Below are positions 5,153 through 6,903 of a DNA stretch of 6,903 bases, piece by piece. A model generated the notes under the pieces. It did no database searches. It was not told the origin of the DNA and worked only from the letters and a program-made list of their open reading frames with translations. Source of the stretch: Planctomycetaceae bacterium (lineage in GTDB: Bacteria; Planctomycetota; Planctomycetia; Pirellulales; Pirellulaceae); the NCBI GenBank assembly GCA_018658605.1, contig JABHUV010000049.1:1-6903 (forward strand), given 5' to 3'. The stretch's first letter is position 1. Each line of letters opens with the position of its first letter. A program made the translations under genes and the position numbers.

Positions 5153-6583
5153 CTACGGAATGAGGTAGACTCCTCCAATCATCGCGCCAGCCTGCCACAA
5201 CGAAGCTTTTGCGTTGAGCGGCAAGGCGGGAAGCTGACGAGGCGCTAGTGATCCTGGCCGATAGTAGCCCAGCGAATATTGACACTCGTTCCAAGGATGG
5301 ATGCCCATGCGATAAGGGAGTACAGCAATGTTCAAAAAGAAGTGTGCTCCGGATCTCGCGGGTTGTAACCAGGGCCCCATCGTGTGGCCGTAGCGTTCAA
5401 GTTGTACGTCTTCAAAGTAAAGTGGTTTTTGGGTGAGAGCGGAAGCTTTCCACGTGAATGTGATTGGTTCCCAATTGCGCAAGTCATAGGTATCTAATCC
5501 AATGCGGCACTGTTTTGGGAAACCCCAAGTATCGGCTACGTAACAGGCATCGTCGACGCTCAGGTCCGCCATTGGGATTTTAGTCGTAGTTCCGTTTGCC
5601 AGTTTGATCTCTATCTTGCTGAACGTGTAATCTGCTAGTTGGCCAGTTGCGAAAACTTTACCCTGACGGTTGGTCCAAGCCCGGACTTCCACTTGTAGTT
5701 TGTCTGGTTTATCGTCTAAATTTGGCTTAAAAGTAGGAGCGATGTCTAATGAGATCTCTGACAAAGGAGTGGGCTTCAGACGCTGAGCTGCTCGCTCACA
5801 GTCGGGTGAGCCGCAATTAAGAATAGCGACTAGGTTTTGCAGCGGTGCTGCTGGAGTTCCCTGCTCTAGAACGGCTATCGGAGCAAGTTGTTCCGTTGCT
5901 GCCGGTGCGAGCGTTGGCGGCGCAGAGGCGGGTTGTTCCGTAGTAATGACGGCGGGGTTAGGAGGGACATTGATCTCTAACGGAACGGTGAGTTTTAGGT
6001 CGTCAGGAACTGCTGTCGAGTGTTCTGGTGGCCGCGTGTTGGGATTAAGGACAGTAGCGGTATCCGAACTGGTAGTTGGTGGGACTGCGTCTGTTGTGTT
6101 AATAGGTGCGAATTTGGTGGGAGTTTGCCCTGGGGAAATTTTTTCATCTGCACTTTCTTTGACCTCTTGTAATGTTGACGGCGGAATATTGGATCCCTGT
6201 GTTGCGGCAACGTTTTGAGGTGTTTGCAGTGCTGTTAGCCGTATTGGATTATTCGTTGGAGCTAGCTTTATCGTACGAATCGATCGAATGGCCGTCGTAT
6301 GTGAGTGTGCAGTATCAGCGGTCGGCGTTCTTCGTTTCGAAGGAGCTGATAACTTAGTTGTTACCGTCACGCTCGTAATGGGAGTAGGCTTAGTGACCGA
6401 GGATGTCACAATTCGAATTGGTTCCACTGCAACAAGTGGGGCGGCGAAAAGAAGGGTTAAGACGCCGAAGATCACCCGCCGCTGGGGTCTTAGCCAGTGG
6501 AGCCGTAATTGGGAATTAGCCGTCGTTAGCAGACGATTGGTCTGGGCTGTAATTTGGTGCTTCATGCGTAATGGCAATGTCAT
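5153..6583 (-). CDS. Exported Thr/Pro-rich protein with SHD1-like domain and planctomycete C-terminal domain
   Basis: From ATG 6583 the product is 476 residues (481 from the in-frame GTG at 6598; residue numbers here use that longer form). A basic N-terminus ending LRPQRR precedes a hydrophobic segment [17 protein letters not shown] (42-58), so the protein is probably exported or anchored. Residues about 60-255 are a low-complexity linker rich in Thr, Pro and Ala. [16 protein letters not shown] with [19 protein letters not shown] (about 306-347) matches the SHD1 domain pattern (R-x-W-T-x-x-x-G-K). The C-terminal part (about 360-481), including [11 protein letters not shown] (394-404) and GAHFF (417-421), belongs to a block I recognise from planctomycete hypothetical proteins. 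Five cysteines all lie after the linker (C262, C267, C352, C364, C439). Function unknown; a cell-envelope role is inferred. GAGAG at 6592-6596, 8 nt before ATG 6583, favours that start; ATG 6565 is also possible. All choices overlap guaB. Confidence 0.8.
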   Translation of the reverse strand: MTLPLRMKHQITAQTNRLLTTANSQLRLHWLRPQRRVIFGVLTLLFAAPLVAVEPIRIVTSSVTKPTPITSVTVTTKLSAPSKRRTPTADTAHSHTTAIRSIRTIKLAPTNNPIRLTALQTPQNVAATQGSNIPPSTLQEVKESADEKISPGQTPTKFAPINTTDAVPPTTSSDTATVLNPNTRPPEHSTAVPDDLKLTVPLEINVPPNPAVITTEQPASAPPTLAPAATEQLAPIAVLEQGTPAAPLQNLVAILNCGSPDCERAAQRLKPTPLSEISLDIAPTFKPNLDDKPDKLQVEVRAWTNRQGKVFATGQLADYTFSKIEIKLANGTTTKIPMADLSVDDACYVADTWGFPKQCRIGLDTYDLRNWEPITFTWKASALTQKPLYFEDVQLERYGHTMGPWLQPARSGAHFFLNIAVLPYRMGIHPWNECQYSLGYYRPGSLAPRQLPALPLNAKASLWQAGAMIGGVYLIP

Positions 6584-6903
6584 GGGGGTGACTCTCACGT
6601 GTACTGGCAGCTGTCACGCGAATAAATCGCGCTTCAGTGCGTAAATCTTCAATTGTTGCAGTGCCGCAATAACCCATTCCGGCACGAAGGCCTCCCACGA
6701 TTTGATAGACAAAGTCTGCCAAATCGCCCTTAAACGGAACACGACCTTCAACTCCTTCAGGAACAAGCTTGCCGTTACCACTCTGTCGGTAGCGTTCACT
6801 GGATCCTTGAACCATGGCGCCCATAGAGCCCATGCCACGGTAGGCCTTAAAAGTTCTACCTTGGTAGAGGATTAATCGTCCAGGACTTTCCGAAAGTCCT
6901 GCA
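6516..6903 (-). CDS. guaB: Inosine-5'-monophosphate dehydrogenase, C-terminal part
   Basis: This is the last 129 codons of a minus-strand gene whose start lies beyond the right edge. IMP dehydrogenase oxidises IMP to XMP with NAD+, the committed step of GMP synthesis, in the cytosol. The translation reads through the family's conserved C-terminal half: [20 protein letters not shown], then [16 protein letters not shown] with the Arg-Tyr pair of the catalytic flap, then [15 protein letters not shown] (containing the EGVEG loop near the potassium site) and [11 protein letters not shown]. It ends in [18 protein letters not shown], the usual family terminus, plus nine extra residues. The catalytic cysteine loop and CBS domains would lie outside the window. 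The 3' end overlaps the start of the SHD1-like gene in another frame, so the two are probably co-transcribed. Confidence 0.95.
   Translation of the reverse strand, partial: AGLSESPGRLILYQGRTFKAYRGMGSMGAMVQGSSERYRQSGNGKLVPEGVEGRVPFKGDLADFVYQIVGGLRAGMGYCGTATIEDLRTEARFIRVTAASTRESHPHDIAITHEAPNYSPDQSSANDG

Noticed and set aside
5946..6644. Plus-strand frames antisense to the SHD1-like gene and guaB
   Set aside because: They lie opposite the Thr/Pro-rich linker, where biased codons keep opposite frames open; no domain or start signal is visible.

Overview
The window looks like core chromosome of a member of the Planctomycetota, probably a Pirellula-type lineage, with moderate GC. The evidence is the combination of genes. 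An exported Thr/Pro-rich protein carries an SHD1-like domain and a C-terminal '[11 protein letters not shown]'-type block that I know only from planctomycetes. There is also a HEAT-repeat lipoprotein, a THUMP-like methyltransferase and an anchored protein of a type I associate with the same phylum. I see no transposase, integrase, CRISPR array, tRNA or rRNA.

Layout. The left edge (1-232, minus) is the start of a gene whose product matches DnaA domain I. About 500 nt without a convincing gene follow (233-738). This stretch holds dyads and short direct repeats, and may be the regulatory or origin-proximal region of dnaA. On the minus strand come an anchored exported protein of unknown function (739-1494) and, upstream of it, a THUMP-like class I SAM methyltransferase (1644-2933). 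Between them is a hairpin plus U-run that abuts the ribosome binding site of the downstream gene. A 127-nt divergent intergenic region leads to two plus-strand genes: a HEAT-repeat lipoprotein (3061-3786) and a diadenylate cyclase of the DacZ type (4008-4940). A strong hairpin (5014-5047) lies between dacZ and the convergent minus-strand SHD1-like protein gene (5153-6583). That gene starts inside the 3' end of guaB (IMP dehydrogenase, 6516 to the window edge).

Functional themes. The genes are mostly housekeeping: replication initiation (DnaA), GMP synthesis (GuaB) and c-di-AMP signalling (DacZ). Interleaved with them are lineage-specific envelope proteins. The only tight physical coupling is guaB with the SHD1-like gene, which overlap by 50-83 nt depending on the start. 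No undescribed multi-gene system is evident. The most interesting points are the archaeal-style c-di-AMP synthase with a divergent RHR motif, the guaB overlap, the attenuator-like hairpin and the structured region before dnaA.
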